This document shows, piece after piece, positions 36,629 through 46,802 of a DNA stretch of 64,000 nucleotides. A model generated the notes under the pieces. That model had not been told where the DNA came from. It saw only the letters and a program-made list of their open reading frames with translations, and ran no database searches. Positions within the stretch are counted from its first letter, which is position 1. Each line of letters begins with the position of its first letter. Source of the stretch: Paenibacillus piri (lineage in GTDB: Bacteria; Bacillota; Bacilli; Paenibacillales; NBRC-103111); assembly GCF_004354045.1 (NCBI RefSeq), contig NZ_SMRT01000005.1, positions 260,559 through 324,558 of the forward strand, written 5' to 3'. A program made the position numbers and the translations under genes.

Positions 36629-37954
36629 ATGGATTTGTTTTCGCTGGCGGCGGAGGAAAGTCCGCTCGGCAAGCTGCTGGCGGACCGGATGAGACCGGTT
36701 ACGCTGGATGAATATATCGGGCAGGAGCATATTGTCGGACCGGGCAAGCTGCTGCGCCGCGCGATCGAGGCGGACCAGGTTTCGTCGATTCTGCTGTACG
36801 GACCGCCCGGAACGGGCAAAACAACGCTCGCCAACATTATATCCCACGCAACGCAGGGCTCTTTCGTCAAACTGAATGCCGTCGATGCGACGGTCAAGGA
36901 AGTGCGCGACGTCATTGACCAGGCGAAAAACAATAAAGCGCTTTACGGGCGCAAGACGATCCTGTTTCTCGACGAGGTGCACCGCTTTAACACGTCGCGG
37001 CAGGATGCGCTGCTCCCTGCGGTGGAGCAGGGCATCATCATCTTCATCGGCGCGACGACCGAAAACCCGTTCCACCATGTGAACGGGGCGCTGCTGTCGC
37101 GCTCGACGTTGTTCGAGCTGCACGCGCTGACGCACGAGCATTCGCTTGCGGCGCTGCGCCGCGCGCTGGCCGACCGCCAGCGCGGCCTCGGATCGCTGCC
37201 GCTTCAGGCCGCGGACGAGGCGCTGGCGCATATTGCGCGCATGGCCGGCGGAGATATCCGCCGCGCGCTCAATGCGCTCGAGCTTGCTGCGCTGACGACC
37301 CCGCCCGGAGCCGACGGGGTCGTCAGCGTCACGGTCGAGGTCGCCGAGGAATCGATCCGGCGACCGACGGTGAAAGCCGACGAGTCGACGCAGTACGACG
37401 TCTTGTCGGCCTTTCACAAAAGCGTGCGCGGCTCGAGCGACGCCGCGCTGTTCTGGTTCCTCTATGCCGTCGAGAAGCTCGGCATGGATCCCATGACCTT
37501 CCTGCGGCGTCTGATCGTCGCCAGCAGTGAAGATATCGGCCTGGCGAACCCGCAGGCGATGATTCAGGCCGTGACGGCGATGGATGCGTATCATAAAATC
37601 GGCTGGCCGGAATCGAAGTATGTCATTGCGCAAGCGATTCTTTTTGCCGTCGAGAGTCCCAAATCGAATGCGATCCCGATGGCGATCGCCAAAGTAATGG
37701 ATGCATTCGATGCGCTCGGAGCCGCAGAGGTGCCGCTGCATTTGCGCGACGCGCATTACAAGGGGGCGGAGAAGCTGGGCCATGTCGGATATAAATATCC
37801 GCATAACTATCCGGGCCACTTCGTGGAGCAAAATTACGTGCCGGAGAAGCTGCAAGGTCAACATTTTTATGAAGCGACCCGGCAGGGGATGGAGGAGAAA
37901 ATCGCCTTGAACCAGCAGCGAAGAAGGCAGCAGGGAGCGCATAAACAGCCATAA
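36629..37954 (+). CDS. rarA: RarA/MgsA replication-associated recombination ATPase
   Basis: 441 aa. AAA+ clamp-loader-like protein that works at stalled replication forks. N-terminal LADRMRPVTLDEYIGQEHIV, Walker A LYGPPGTGKTTLA, Walker B with LFLDEVHRFNTSRQDALLP, sensor 1 IIFIGATTENPFHHVN. The C-terminal MgsA region has ASSEDIGLANPQAM and AHYKGAEKLGHVGYKYPHNY. Between tcdA and cymR region as in B. subtilis (yrvN). Confidence 0.95.
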   Translation: MDLFSLAAEESPLGKLLADRMRPVTLDEYIGQEHIVGPGKLLRRAIEADQVSSILLYGPPGTGKTTLANIISHATQGSFVKLNAVDATVKEVRDVIDQAKNNKALYGRKTILFLDEVHRFNTSRQDALLPAVEQGIIIFIGATTENPFHHVNGALLSRSTLFELHALTHEHSLAALRRALADRQRGLGSLPLQAADEALAHIARMAGGDIRRALNALELAALTTPPGADGVVSVTVEVAEESIRRPTVKADESTQYDVLSAFHKSVRGSSDAALFWFLYAVEKLGMDPMTFLRRLIVASSEDIGLANPQAMIQAVTAMDAYHKIGWPESKYVIAQAILFAVESPKSNAIPMAIAKVMDAFDALGAAEVPLHLRDAHYKGAEKLGHVGYKYPHNYPGHFVEQNYVPEKLQGQHFYEATRQGMEEKIALNQQRRRQQGAHKQP

Positions 37955-37976
37955 TAGGTCAGGCTGATTCATTTTT

Positions 37977-37996
37977 CGCCTATTTAAGGCGTTTTT
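37977..37996 (+). terminator. Terminator after rarA
   Basis: CGCCT / AGGCG stem, 5-nt loop, five T. Confidence 0.6.
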
Positions 37997-38064
37997 CGCC
38001 CGTAATTTGAAAGTGGTACGGTATTTTTGGCCCGATTACGGAGTTTTTGAGCATAGCACGCGGT

Positions 38065-38115
38065 TTGACTGTATAGTTTAATAGTATATATAATTTAATT
38101 AGGATGCTCTAATTA
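38065..38115 (+). promoter_or_regulatory. Promoter with overlapping inverted repeat ahead of the CorC-type gene
   Basis: TTGACT (38065-38070), 18-bp spacer, TATAAT (38089-38094). Directly behind it a perfect inverted repeat TAATTAG-N6-CTAATTA (38096-38115) covers the expected start of transcription, a good operator position. The repressor is unknown. Confidence 0.65.
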
Positions 38116-38212
38116 TACCGACATGATGCAGACCGCATAAAAAGTCGTCCGAAAATTGTGAACTTAAGGGAGGTGTACCTATCCGTTTCAGCTGAGGCGG
38201 GTAGGAAATTCA

Positions 38213-39556
38213 TTGGATAGTGACCCGTTACCGATAATCTTGAATTTATGTTTAGTATTGCTTTTGGTGTTTATTAACGGTTTTTTCGTAGCAGCCGAGT
38301 TTGCTATGGTCAAAGTCCGCAACAGCAGGATCGATATGCTGGCGCAGGAAGGAAACCGGAACGCCAAATTCGCCAAGAAAGTAATGAGCAATTTAAATGC
38401 TTATTTATCGGCCTGCCAGCTGGGGATTACGTTGGCTTCCCTTGCGTTAGGCTGGATTGGCGAACCCGCAATTGCTGATCTGCTCAAGCCGGTGCTGCTG
38501 CCGCTACAATTCCCTGAAGCGATTGTTCATACCATCTCGTTCGTGATCGCTTTTACAATTATTACGGCCTTTCACATTACGTTAGGCGAGCAATTTCCGA
38601 AAACATACGCCATCCGTATGTCGGAAAAAGTCACATTATTATCGGCAGGTCCTTTATTATTCACCTACAAGCTGATGTACCCGTTTATTTGGTTCCTGAA
38701 CGGCATATCCAACTGGATGCTGCGCAAAGCGGGCATCGAACCGGCGGACGAACATGATTCGGCGCATACGGAGGAAGAAATTCGCGTTTTAATGAAAGAA
38801 AGCAACAAGAGCGGACTCATTGATAATACGGAATTGACGCTTGTGGACAATATATTCGATTTTGCCGAGACCAATGCGCGCGAGATTATGATTCCGAGAA
38901 CCGACATGGTGTGCTTGTACGCCAACTTGACTTACGAGGAAAACCGCCTGATTGCGGTTACCGAAATGCATACGCGCTACCCGGTATGCGACCCGGATAA
39001 GGATAACATCATCGGCTTCGTTCATATTAAAGATTTGCTGAAATCGGACCGCGGCGTGGAAAATATTAAAAGCATCATCCGGCCGATCACCAAGGTTCCG
39101 GAATCGATGCAGATCAGCGCACTGCTGAAACTGATGCAAAAAAAGAAGACGCAAATGGCGCTGCTGATCGATGAATACGGCGGCACCTCGGGGCTTGTTA
39201 CGTTTGAAGATATTATTGAAGAGATTGTTGGCGAGGTTCAAGACGAATTTGACGAAGAACGTCCGCAAATTGAGAAGAAAGACGAACTTACGCACTCCAT
39301 TGACGGGCGTATGCTGATCGAGGAAGTGAACAGCTTCTTCGGAGTGGAGATTGAATCGGACGATTACGATACGATTGGCGGTTGGGTATATTCCCAAGTG
39401 GAAATGCCGCCTAAGAGAAACCAGCAGATTGACTATAATGATTCTTATGAATTTATCATAGACGAAACGGACCAGCTTCGCATTTCCCGTATTTTGGTCA
39501 AAAAACGCAGGGAAGACAAACAATCGGATTTGGACCCTGAGCCCATAAGCGTGTAA
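38213..39556 (+). CDS. CNNM/CorC-HlyC family membrane protein
   Basis: 447 aa. DUF21/CNNM membrane domain with four helices (LNLCLVLLLVFINGFFVAAE, LGITLASLALGWIGEPAIAD), then two CBS domains (REIMIPRTDMVCLYANLTYEE; STDK-type FVHIKDLLKSD; the EYGGTSGLVTFEDIIEEIVG signature) and a C-terminal CorC_HlyC domain (DGRMLIEEVNSFFGVEIESD). Often labelled hemolysin, but family members relate to Mg/Co transport; role here not proved. Starts with TTG 38213; GTAGGAA is just upstream, inside a small hairpin. No better start fits. Confidence 0.85.
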   Translation: MDSDPLPIILNLCLVLLLVFINGFFVAAEFAMVKVRNSRIDMLAQEGNRNAKFAKKVMSNLNAYLSACQLGITLASLALGWIGEPAIADLLKPVLLPLQFPEAIVHTISFVIAFTIITAFHITLGEQFPKTYAIRMSEKVTLLSAGPLLFTYKLMYPFIWFLNGISNWMLRKAGIEPADEHDSAHTEEEIRVLMKESNKSGLIDNTELTLVDNIFDFAETNAREIMIPRTDMVCLYANLTYEENRLIAVTEMHTRYPVCDPDKDNIIGFVHIKDLLKSDRGVENIKSIIRPITKVPESMQISALLKLMQKKKTQMALLIDEYGGTSGLVTFEDIIEEIVGEVQDEFDEERPQIEKKDELTHSIDGRMLIEEVNSFFGVEIESDDYDTIGGWVYSQVEMPPKRNQQIDYNDSYEFIIDETDQLRISRILVKKRREDKQSDLDPEPISV

Positions 39557-39607
39557 CCGGACAGCTCATCGGACTTAACCTGCGACAAGGATAAAAAATC
39601 TTAAACG

Positions 39608-39650
39608 AAAAACCATCCTTTGACGCTTTGGCGCCGCCGGATGGTTTTTT
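39608..39650. terminator. Bidirectional terminator between the CorC-type gene and mnmA
   Basis: AAAAACCATCC / GGATGGTTTTT perfect 11-bp stem with A and T runs, placed between convergent genes. Confidence 0.9.
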
Positions 39651-39675
39651 CTGTTTCTATGATTCAAAGCCGATA

Positions 39676-40818
<1,143 letters not shown>

Positions 40819-40820
40819 TT

Positions 40821-40826
40821 ATTATA
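40821..40826 (-). promoter_or_regulatory. -10 box of the mnmA promoter
   Basis: TATAAT on the minus strand, 27 nt before the mnmA ATG, with GAAGGAGGT between them. No good -35. Confidence 0.5.
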
Positions 40827-40962
40827 CATAGGTTTGCGTCAATTAGAAAATCACTATGAAAATATTTCATCAATATGTCACGGTTTTTCTCCCAAATTAC
40901 GGGGATTTGTGATACCATAGAAAAGATACAAAAATGTATGAAATGTAAACGAGGTGCTCGAT

Positions 40963-41382
40963 TTGAAAATTTCTACCAAAGGCCGATACGGACTCACGAT
41001 CATGATGGAATTGGCAACCCGATACGGTGAAGGCCCCACCTCCTTAAAGAGCATTGCTGAGAAGCATCAGCTTTCCGAACATTATTTGGAGCAATTGGTG
41101 GCTCCCTTGCGAAATGCCGGCTTGGTCAAAAGTATCCGCGGTGCTTACGGTGGGTATATATTATCGAAAACGGTTGACCAAATTTCCGCAGGCGACGTTA
41201 TCCGTGTATTGGAAGGACCGATTAGTCCGGTCGATTTCACAGAGGAAGACGATCCGGCGAAACGGGATTTATGGGTACGTATCAGAGACAGCATCGCAGC
41301 TGTGCTTGATTCCACGACCTTGGACGATCTGATCAATTATAAAGACGAGGGCATGAACGATAATTACATGTTCTATATTTGA
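40963..41382 (+). CDS. cymR: CymR, Rrf2-family cysteine-metabolism repressor
   Basis: 139 aa, versus 138 in B. subtilis. Winged helix KISTKGRYGLTIMMELATRY, recognition region SLKSIAEKHQLSEHYLEQLV and LRNAGLVKSIRGAYGGYIL match CymR closely, as does ITAGDIIRVLEGPISPV-like text and the DNYMFYI ending. It lacks the three Cys of IscR, as CymR does. CymR acts with CysK to repress sulfur-uptake genes. Start is TTG 40963, 5 nt after GAGGTG. iscS follows 27 nt downstream. Confidence 0.93.
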   Translation: MKISTKGRYGLTIMMELATRYGEGPTSLKSIAEKHQLSEHYLEQLVAPLRNAGLVKSIRGAYGGYILSKTVDQISAGDVIRVLEGPISPVDFTEEDDPAKRDLWVRIRDSIAAVLDSTTLDDLINYKDEGMNDNYMFYI

Positions 41383-41409
41383 TGTAAACTATAGGCAAAC
41401 GGAGTCAGA

Positions 41410-42564
41410 ATGACCATGATTTACTTTGATTATGCGGCCACGACGCCGGTTTTGCCGGAAGTTGCGGATGCCATGCTTCCCTACTTGACTCAAATGTACG
41501 GGAACGCCTCCAGTATACATAGTGCAGGAAGAGAGGCTCGTGCCGCCCTTCATCACGCGAGGGATACGATCGCCTCTTTTGTCGGCTGCGCGCCTTCGCA
41601 GCTTATATTTACAAGCGGCGGAACCGAGAGCGACAACATGGCATTGTTTGGCGCTGCCGCGGCGCGCGAATCCGACGGGAAGCATATTATTACGTCGCAA
41701 ACCGAACACCACGCCGTCCTCCATGCTTGCGAGCAGTTGGAGAAGCGCGGTTTTGAAGTGACCTGCCTGCCGGTTGATCCGACCGGCCGTGTCCGGCTAG
41801 AGGATGTGCGGCAGGCCGTACGAGCCGACACCATTTTGATCAGCATCATGTATGTTAATAATGAGGTCGGCGCTATTCAACCGATCGAGCAAATCGGCGA
41901 GCTTGCGCGAGCGAACGGGATTTTGTTTCATGTGGATGCCGTCCAAGCGCTCGGCCATCTCCCGATCGATTTGAGCCGGCTGCCGGTTGACATGATGAGT
42001 TTTTCCGCGCATAAGCTGAACGGCCCCAAAGGCATAGGAGCTTTATATGCGGCCAAGCATACAAAGCTGGAGCCGCTGCTGTACGGCGGCAACCAGGAGC
42101 GCAAACGGCGGGCGGGAACCGAAAATATCGCATCCATTGCAGGCTTTTCCAAAGCCGTACAAATCATAGAACGAAATATGTATGAAATGCAACAAAAGAT
42201 GGAAAAGCTACGTTTAGAGATGGTGACGGGCCTTGAGCAGCTGTTGGGACAAGACCGGTTTGTTGTCAACGGTCCGAAGGCTCCGGCCGAACGGGCTCCG
42301 CACATTTTGAATGTGAGTTTTCCCGGAGTATCCACCGAAACGATGCTGATGAATCTGGATCTCGAAGGAATTGCCGCGGCCAGCGGTTCTGCCTGTACTT
42401 CAGGCTCGCTTGAAGTGTCGCATGTACTGAAGGCGATGCAGCTGCCTGACGAGATCATGAGGTCCGCGGTGCGCTTTAGCTTTGGATCCGGCACAACTAC
42501 GGAAGAAGTTAACATCGCCGCACAAAAAATTGCAACCATCATGGGGCGAATCCGTAATTATTAG
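41410..42564 (+). CDS. iscS: Cysteine desulfurase (IscS/NifS type)
   Basis: 384 aa. PLP enzyme releasing sulfur from cysteine. PLP Lys at K202 in SFSAHKLNGPKG, catalytic Cys at C329 in ASGSACTSGSLEVSHVL, and early motifs YFDYAATTPVLPEV and TSGGTESDNMAL with EHHAVL. Downstream of cymR in an operon-like arrangement. Probable donor for MnmA thiolation. ATG 41410 or 41416 could be used; GGAG lies close. Confidence 0.95.
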   Translation: MTMIYFDYAATTPVLPEVADAMLPYLTQMYGNASSIHSAGREARAALHHARDTIASFVGCAPSQLIFTSGGTESDNMALFGAAAARESDGKHIITSQTEHHAVLHACEQLEKRGFEVTCLPVDPTGRVRLEDVRQAVRADTILISIMYVNNEVGAIQPIEQIGELARANGILFHVDAVQALGHLPIDLSRLPVDMMSFSAHKLNGPKGIGALYAAKHTKLEPLLYGGNQERKRRAGTENIASIAGFSKAVQIIERNMYEMQQKMEKLRLEMVTGLEQLLGQDRFVVNGPKAPAERAPHILNVSFPGVSTETMLMNLDLEGIAAASGSACTSGSLEVSHVLKAMQLPDEIMRSAVRFSFGSGTTTEEVNIAAQKIATIMGRIRNY

Positions 42565-42608
42565 TAAGCTAATCATTAATGAATAGCTGCTTCTGGAGGA
42601 ACTGTTCA

Positions 42609-43130
42609 TTGAGAAAAGCGCGAGACGTCATCGGTTTGCCCGTTATTTGCGTGCAGAACGGGAAACAAGTGGGTACTGTGAAAGATTTGTTGCTTGGAGA
42701 AGAATGGCACATTATAGCGCTGCTGCTGGATACGAAGCAATGGTTTTCGGCAGCAAGCTGTATCAGATGGGAAGACGTCATCGCCCTTGGCGAGGACGCG
42801 ATCACCATCGAGACCGAAGAAGCCATTAGCCGGCTGGAGGATTGCCTGACGTACGCCTCCGTCGTCGATGGCGAACGCAAAGTAAAAGGAATGCCTGTAT
42901 TGACGGTGAACGGCCAGCAGCTGGGCGTCATCGACGATGTTTATTTGGACCCGAATTTGGGTAAAAATGTAATAGGCTATGAATTGACCGAGGGTTTCAT
43001 TTCTGATTTGAAGGAAGGGCGGAAGTGGCTGCCTTTACCGGATTCCGTAACTGTGGGTGAGGACGCGATCATTGTACCCGTTCATTGTAATGAATCGTTA
43101 GAAGAAATCTTCGTATCCAAAGAAGAATAG
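42609..43130 (+). CDS. PRC-barrel domain protein (YrrD-like)
   Basis: 173 aa with two PRC-barrel repeats: RKARDVIGLPVICVQNGKQV with GTVKDLLLG, and KGMPVLTVNGQQLGVIDDVYLD with LPLPDSVTVGEDAIIVP. Such domains occur in ribosome-maturation and photosynthetic proteins; the role of this stand-alone form is unknown. Start is TTG 42609, 9 nt after GGAGG; the ATG at 42579 lies before that site. B. subtilis yrrD lies in the same neighbourhood. Confidence 0.78.
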   Translation: MRKARDVIGLPVICVQNGKQVGTVKDLLLGEEWHIIALLLDTKQWFSAASCIRWEDVIALGEDAITIETEEAISRLEDCLTYASVVDGERKVKGMPVLTVNGQQLGVIDDVYLDPNLGKNVIGYELTEGFISDLKEGRKWLPLPDSVTVGEDAIIVPVHCNESLEEIFVSKEE

Positions 43131-43140
43131 GGTGATACTT

Positions 43141-43338
43141 ATGTTACGTTGTCCAAATTGCAACTCCAAAGACATTGGAAAGATCGGCTCTCACCAGTTT
43201 TACTGCTGGGGATGCTTTATTGAGCTTACGGTAAACGGGGAAAAAATGTCCGTATTTCAAGTGGAAGAAGACGGAACGCTCAGTTCCCTCGATGATTTGT
43301 TTTTTGAAGAGGAAATTCCGCAGGTTCACGCCAACTGA
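43141..43338 (+). CDS. Small zinc-ribbon protein
   Basis: 65 aa. Four Cys form a zinc ribbon: CPNC near the start and CWGC about 20 residues on. The second half is acidic (SSLDDLFFEEEIP). Function unknown. ATG 43141 follows AGGGTG, 10 nt after the PRC-barrel gene. Confidence 0.75.
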   Translation: MLRCPNCNSKDIGKIGSHQFYCWGCFIELTVNGEKMSVFQVEEDGTLSSLDDLFFEEEIPQVHAN

Positions 43339-43360
43339 CAAACGCATCCAAATGCGAAAT

Positions 43361-43413
43361 AGCAGCCTTCTCCGTTCCTTGCCGCGGGCAAGCTTGGAGA
43401 GGTTGCTTTTTTT
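43361..43413 (+). terminator. Terminator after the zinc-ribbon gene
   Basis: AGCAGCCTTCTCC...GGAGAGGTTGCT stem with an inner CTTGC/GCAAG hairpin and a T-run. Confidence 0.75.
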
Positions 43414-43540
43414 GATTGTCCGGACGGGAAAGATTAAGATGGAGCGCTGGTACACATACTGTAGGAGAGTGAAAGCAAGCTCATGCTATGCCGGAATTGT
43501 CAAAGCTGGCAAATGTGTATTAGGCAGGTGAACCAGCAGA

Positions 43541-44611
43541 ATGGACCGTTTTTATAAAAATCAGTTTTTTACGACGCTTGTCTATGTGTTAATCTGTCTG
43601 TTGATTTTGTTTATGCTGCTGCAAATACGTCCGATGCTCTACGGTCTTTACCGATTTTTGATGGATATATTGGCGCCGTTCGTTATTGCGATGGTCATCT
43701 CGTATGTGCTTAATCCGATCGTATCGCTGCTGAATGCCCGTAAAATGCCGAGAACCGTAGCGGTTCTGCTCATTTACGCCGTCTTTATCGTCGTCGTGAC
43801 AGTTGTGCTGATGAACCTGATTCCGGTTTTTATCCGACAGCTGACGGAGTTTAACGAGCATATTCCTCAGCTGGCATCGAAGGCGCAGAGCTTCGTCGAC
43901 AAGCTGAACAGTCTGCAGTTTTTGCCGGACAGCGTTCGTACGGGCGTTAACCGGTCGCTGGCCAAGCTGGAGAGCGGCATTTCGGGAATGGTATCCGATT
44001 ATATCGACGGCATCGGCGGCATGATTGATATGGTTTTCATTGCTTTTATTATTCCGTTCCTCGCTTTTTACATATTGAAAGATTTTCAGCTGATTGAAAA
44101 AACGGTGCTGACGATCGTTCCAAAAGCGAAACGCAAGCAGGTTATCACTTTGTTGGTCGATATCGATACGGCGCTCGGCAACTATATCCGGGGCCAACTG
44201 CTCGTATGCATGATCGTCGGCGGACTCGCTTATGTCGGCTATTGGGCGACCGGCATGCCATATGCGTTACTTCTGGCTTGTATTGTAGCCATATTTAATA
44301 TTATCCCGTACCTGGGCCCGTTTTTCGGAGCCGCGCCTGCGATCGTATTGGCGGCAACGATTTCTTTGAAAATGGTGCTGATGGTCGCGGCCGTCAATAC
44401 AATATGCCAAATTTTGGAAGGTAACGTTATTTCGCCGCAGGTTGTCGGCCGGTCTCTGAACATGCACCCGCTTATTATTATTTTTGCGCTGCTGGTCGGC
44501 GGGGAGTTTGCCGGTGTGGTCGGATTGATTTTGGCGGTGCCGTTTTTTGCAGTGATGAAGGTCATCCTGCAGCATGTGTTTATGTACTACGTTCACCGCA
44601 GAGCTACCTGA
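43541..44611 (+). CDS. AI-2E family transporter (YrrI-like)
   Basis: 356 aa. Eight hydrophobic segments of the AI-2E/UPF0118 family: N-terminal pair, the amphipathic central region (QLTEFNEHIPQLASKAQSFV), then FIAFIIPFLAFYILKDF, AIFNIIPYLGPFFGAAPAIV and GNVISPQVVGRSLNMHPLII. Members range from autoinducer exporters to Na/H antiporters; substrate unknown. Directly upstream of the alaS region as in B. subtilis, apart from the inserted ArsB/NhaD gene. Confidence 0.87.
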   Translation: MDRFYKNQFFTTLVYVLICLLILFMLLQIRPMLYGLYRFLMDILAPFVIAMVISYVLNPIVSLLNARKMPRTVAVLLIYAVFIVVVTVVLMNLIPVFIRQLTEFNEHIPQLASKAQSFVDKLNSLQFLPDSVRTGVNRSLAKLESGISGMVSDYIDGIGGMIDMVFIAFIIPFLAFYILKDFQLIEKTVLTIVPKAKRKQVITLLVDIDTALGNYIRGQLLVCMIVGGLAYVGYWATGMPYALLLACIVAIFNIIPYLGPFFGAAPAIVLAATISLKMVLMVAAVNTICQILEGNVISPQVVGRSLNMHPLIIIFALLVGGEFAGVVGLILAVPFFAVMKVILQHVFMYYVHRRAT

Positions 44612-44735
44612 ATTTTTTTCGCATGCCTATATTTCGTATCGAAACTTTTAAGGCAGTGAAGCGTATTATGGATGGTATGTTCAACCGGGAAGCCGAGGAG
44701 CGGAAAAAAGTACATAACGCATGCAGTATTGGGAG

Positions 44736-44761
44736 GAGCCTGTCACCAAGGGCTCTTTTTT
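44736..44761 (+). terminator. Terminator upstream of the ArsB/NhaD-type gene
   Basis: GAGCC / GGCTC stem followed by TTTTTT, then a second T-run. It may end the AI-2E transporter transcript or attenuate the next gene; the gap from 44612 holds no recognised riboswitch. Confidence 0.65.
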
Positions 44762-44805
44762 GCGTTTTTTGGGGTTGAGCTGCGGACAGACAGAGGGAGG
44801 AAGCT

Positions 44806-46083
44806 ATGGAACAGCAGGCATGGATAGCAATCGGCATTTTTTTAATTATTTACGGAATTATCATTTCGGAAAAAATTCACCGTACGATCGTAGCGATGAT
44901 CGGCGGCATTCTGATGGTGGTCGCGGGAATCGTGAGCCAGGAAGAGGCGCTGCATCATATTGATTTCAATACGCTCGGACTGCTGGTCGGGATGATGATC
45001 ATCGTCGGCATTACGGCGGAGACGGGAGTGTTCAAATTTGTGGCGCTCTGGTCGGCGAAAAAAGCCGGGGGGCATCCGGTTCGCATTTTAATCGTGTTGA
45101 GCGTTGTAACGGCGGTAGGCTCGGCATTTCTCGATAACGTCACAACGGTGCTGCTTATGGTTCCGGTGACGTTCAGCATTACCCGGCAGCTGCGCGTGAC
45201 GCCGATACCTTTTCTGATTTCTCAAATTATGGCTTCGAATATCGGTGGAACGGCTACGCTGATCGGCGACCCGCCGAATATTATGATCGGCAGCGCGGTG
45301 AAAGAGCTGACCTTTATGGCGTTTATCAATAACCTTACCTTGATCTCGTTTTTCATTTTGCTCGTGATCCTGCCCGTATTCGTGCTGCTGTACCGCAAGC
45401 AGATCCGGACGACGGAGGAGCTGCGGCAAAATATGATGAAGCTCGATGAGAAGGCGGAAATTACGAATCCGGCTTTAATGAAAAAATGTTTGGCTGTGCT
45501 TGGTTTGACGATCGTCGGGTTTTTTATCCATCAGGCGGTTCATCTTGAATCCGCAACGGTCGCATTGGCCGGCGCGTTTTTGATGCTGCTGCTGACCGGG
45601 GAGCGCTACTTGGAGGAAGCTTTTCACCGGGTGGAATGGACGACCATCTTTTTCTTCGTAGGCTTGTTCGTGCTTGTTTCCGGACTTGTGGAGACCGGGG
45701 TAATCGCTGCGCTGGCTGAGCATACGATGAACCTTACGGGGGGAGACGTAGCGAAATCGTCGGTACTCATTTTATGGTTAAGCGCAATGGCTTCAGCGTT
45801 TTTGGACAATATCCCGTTCGTAGCCACGATGATCCCGATGATTCAGGAGATGGGCGCGATGGGCGTCGACAACCTGGAGCCGCTATGGTGGAGTCTCGCT
45901 TTGGGGGCGTGCTTAGGCGGAAACGGGACGCTGATCGGCGCAAGCGCGAATCTGATTGTCGCCGGACTGTCGGCCAGAGAAGGACATCCGATATCGTTCG
46001 TATCTTATTTAAAGATTGCTTTTCCGCTCATGGTTTTGTCCATCATTATTGCGAATGTCTACATATATTTACGGTATTTGTAA
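44806..46083 (+). CDS. ArsB/NhaD family ion transporter
   Basis: 425 aa, about eleven membrane segments. The two inverted halves have the family re-entrant signatures: VTAVGSAFLDNVTTVLLMVP with ASNIGGTATLIGDPPNIMIG, and AMASAFLDNIPFVATMIPMI with LGGNGTLIGASANLIVAG. The family includes arsenite, Na/H and citrate carriers. No ars genes are nearby, so arsenite is unlikely; ion unknown. AGGGAGGAAG precedes the ATG. Not in this place in B. subtilis. Confidence 0.86.
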   Translation: MEQQAWIAIGIFLIIYGIIISEKIHRTIVAMIGGILMVVAGIVSQEEALHHIDFNTLGLLVGMMIIVGITAETGVFKFVALWSAKKAGGHPVRILIVLSVVTAVGSAFLDNVTTVLLMVPVTFSITRQLRVTPIPFLISQIMASNIGGTATLIGDPPNIMIGSAVKELTFMAFINNLTLISFFILLVILPVFVLLYRKQIRTTEELRQNMMKLDEKAEITNPALMKKCLAVLGLTIVGFFIHQAVHLESATVALAGAFLMLLLTGERYLEEAFHRVEWTTIFFFVGLFVLVSGLVETGVIAALAEHTMNLTGGDVAKSSVLILWLSAMASAFLDNIPFVATMIPMIQEMGAMGVDNLEPLWWSLALGACLGGNGTLIGASANLIVAGLSAREGHPISFVSYLKIAFPLMVLSIIIANVYIYLRYL

Positions 46084-46364
46084 GTAAAACGTGCGTATTT
46101 ATCGCATTTTGCGCGCCGCCGGTGATTGGAAGAGTTCCCAAACGGCAATACTTTATATAGGACGCGCACGTTAAATTAGGAGCAGGCTGCAAGCTTGCCG
46201 AAACGACAGCTCGGCAAACAGCCTCAGCGGACGCAGCAGGCTCATGGAATGGCGGGCCGGACCGAGAATCGCTATCGCAATTCCCGCCTGCTGCGACGAA
46301 TTAACCGGAGCGGAAAGCCGCAAGATAAGATCCGGACCGCCCCCTTGCCGGGCTTTCGCCTCAG

Positions 46365-46392
46365 TTGACAGCACTCATGGGTAACGTATATA
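46365..46392 (+). promoter_or_regulatory. Promoter of the alaS leader
   Basis: TTGACA (46365-46370), 16-bp spacer, TATATA (46387-46392). Confidence 0.7.
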
Positions 46393-46398
46393 CTTTTG

Positions 46399-46681
46399 CT
46401 TAAGTATAATTTGTAAAACGTTGAAGGAATCCAGTAGGCCATAGTCCATGATCCAGAGATAAGGTTTTAGACCCGTCCCAAGCGGGCTAGCTGTGAGAAC
46501 CTTGCATGAAGGATGGCTGAAAGCTCATTCCGGAGTGCGGAACAAATCCGCCGGTTGGACTCGTTATCGTCTGAGTGAAGGAGATTGTACAGCCGGTTTA
46601 ATGCCGCAATTGGCGCAGCTGTGCAGTAACCAGGGTGGTACCGCGAGCAATTCGTCCCTGTTTTGGAGGGGCGTTTTTTTT
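46399..46681 (+). promoter_or_regulatory. T-box leader of alaS
   Basis: Leader of about 280 nt. The T-box core GGGTGGTACCGCGAG runs from 46633. The terminator CGTCCCT / AGGGGCG plus T-run lies at 46653-46681, and its 5' arm pairs with the T-box in the antiterminator. Expected to sense uncharged tRNA-Ala. The 46084-46364 stretch before it shows no gene. Confidence 0.9.
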
Positions 46682-46802
46682 ATCCCCGAAAGCAAGGTCA
46701 AGAGTTGCTTACATTCTTGACGAAACCCGGCGGATACGGGTTAGCGGAATAAGCTGCGGAGCTTTGCGTCATTTTAAGGGGACTAATAAGGAGGCCAGGA
46801 CG

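Noticed and set aside
44612..44805. Riboswitch ahead of the ArsB/NhaD-type gene
   Set aside because: Only a simple terminator hairpin and GCATGC palindromes are seen; no known riboswitch core could be matched.
46171..46374. Minus-strand frame of 67 codons upstream of the alaS leader
   Set aside because: No ribosome site and no recognised family; the end (QQAGIAIAILGPARHS) has only a faint regulator-like look. Could be a decayed fragment but not supportable.
46635..46802. N-terminal extension of alaS
   Set aside because: It lies over the T-box terminator; the conserved N-terminus and ribosome site fit 46803.
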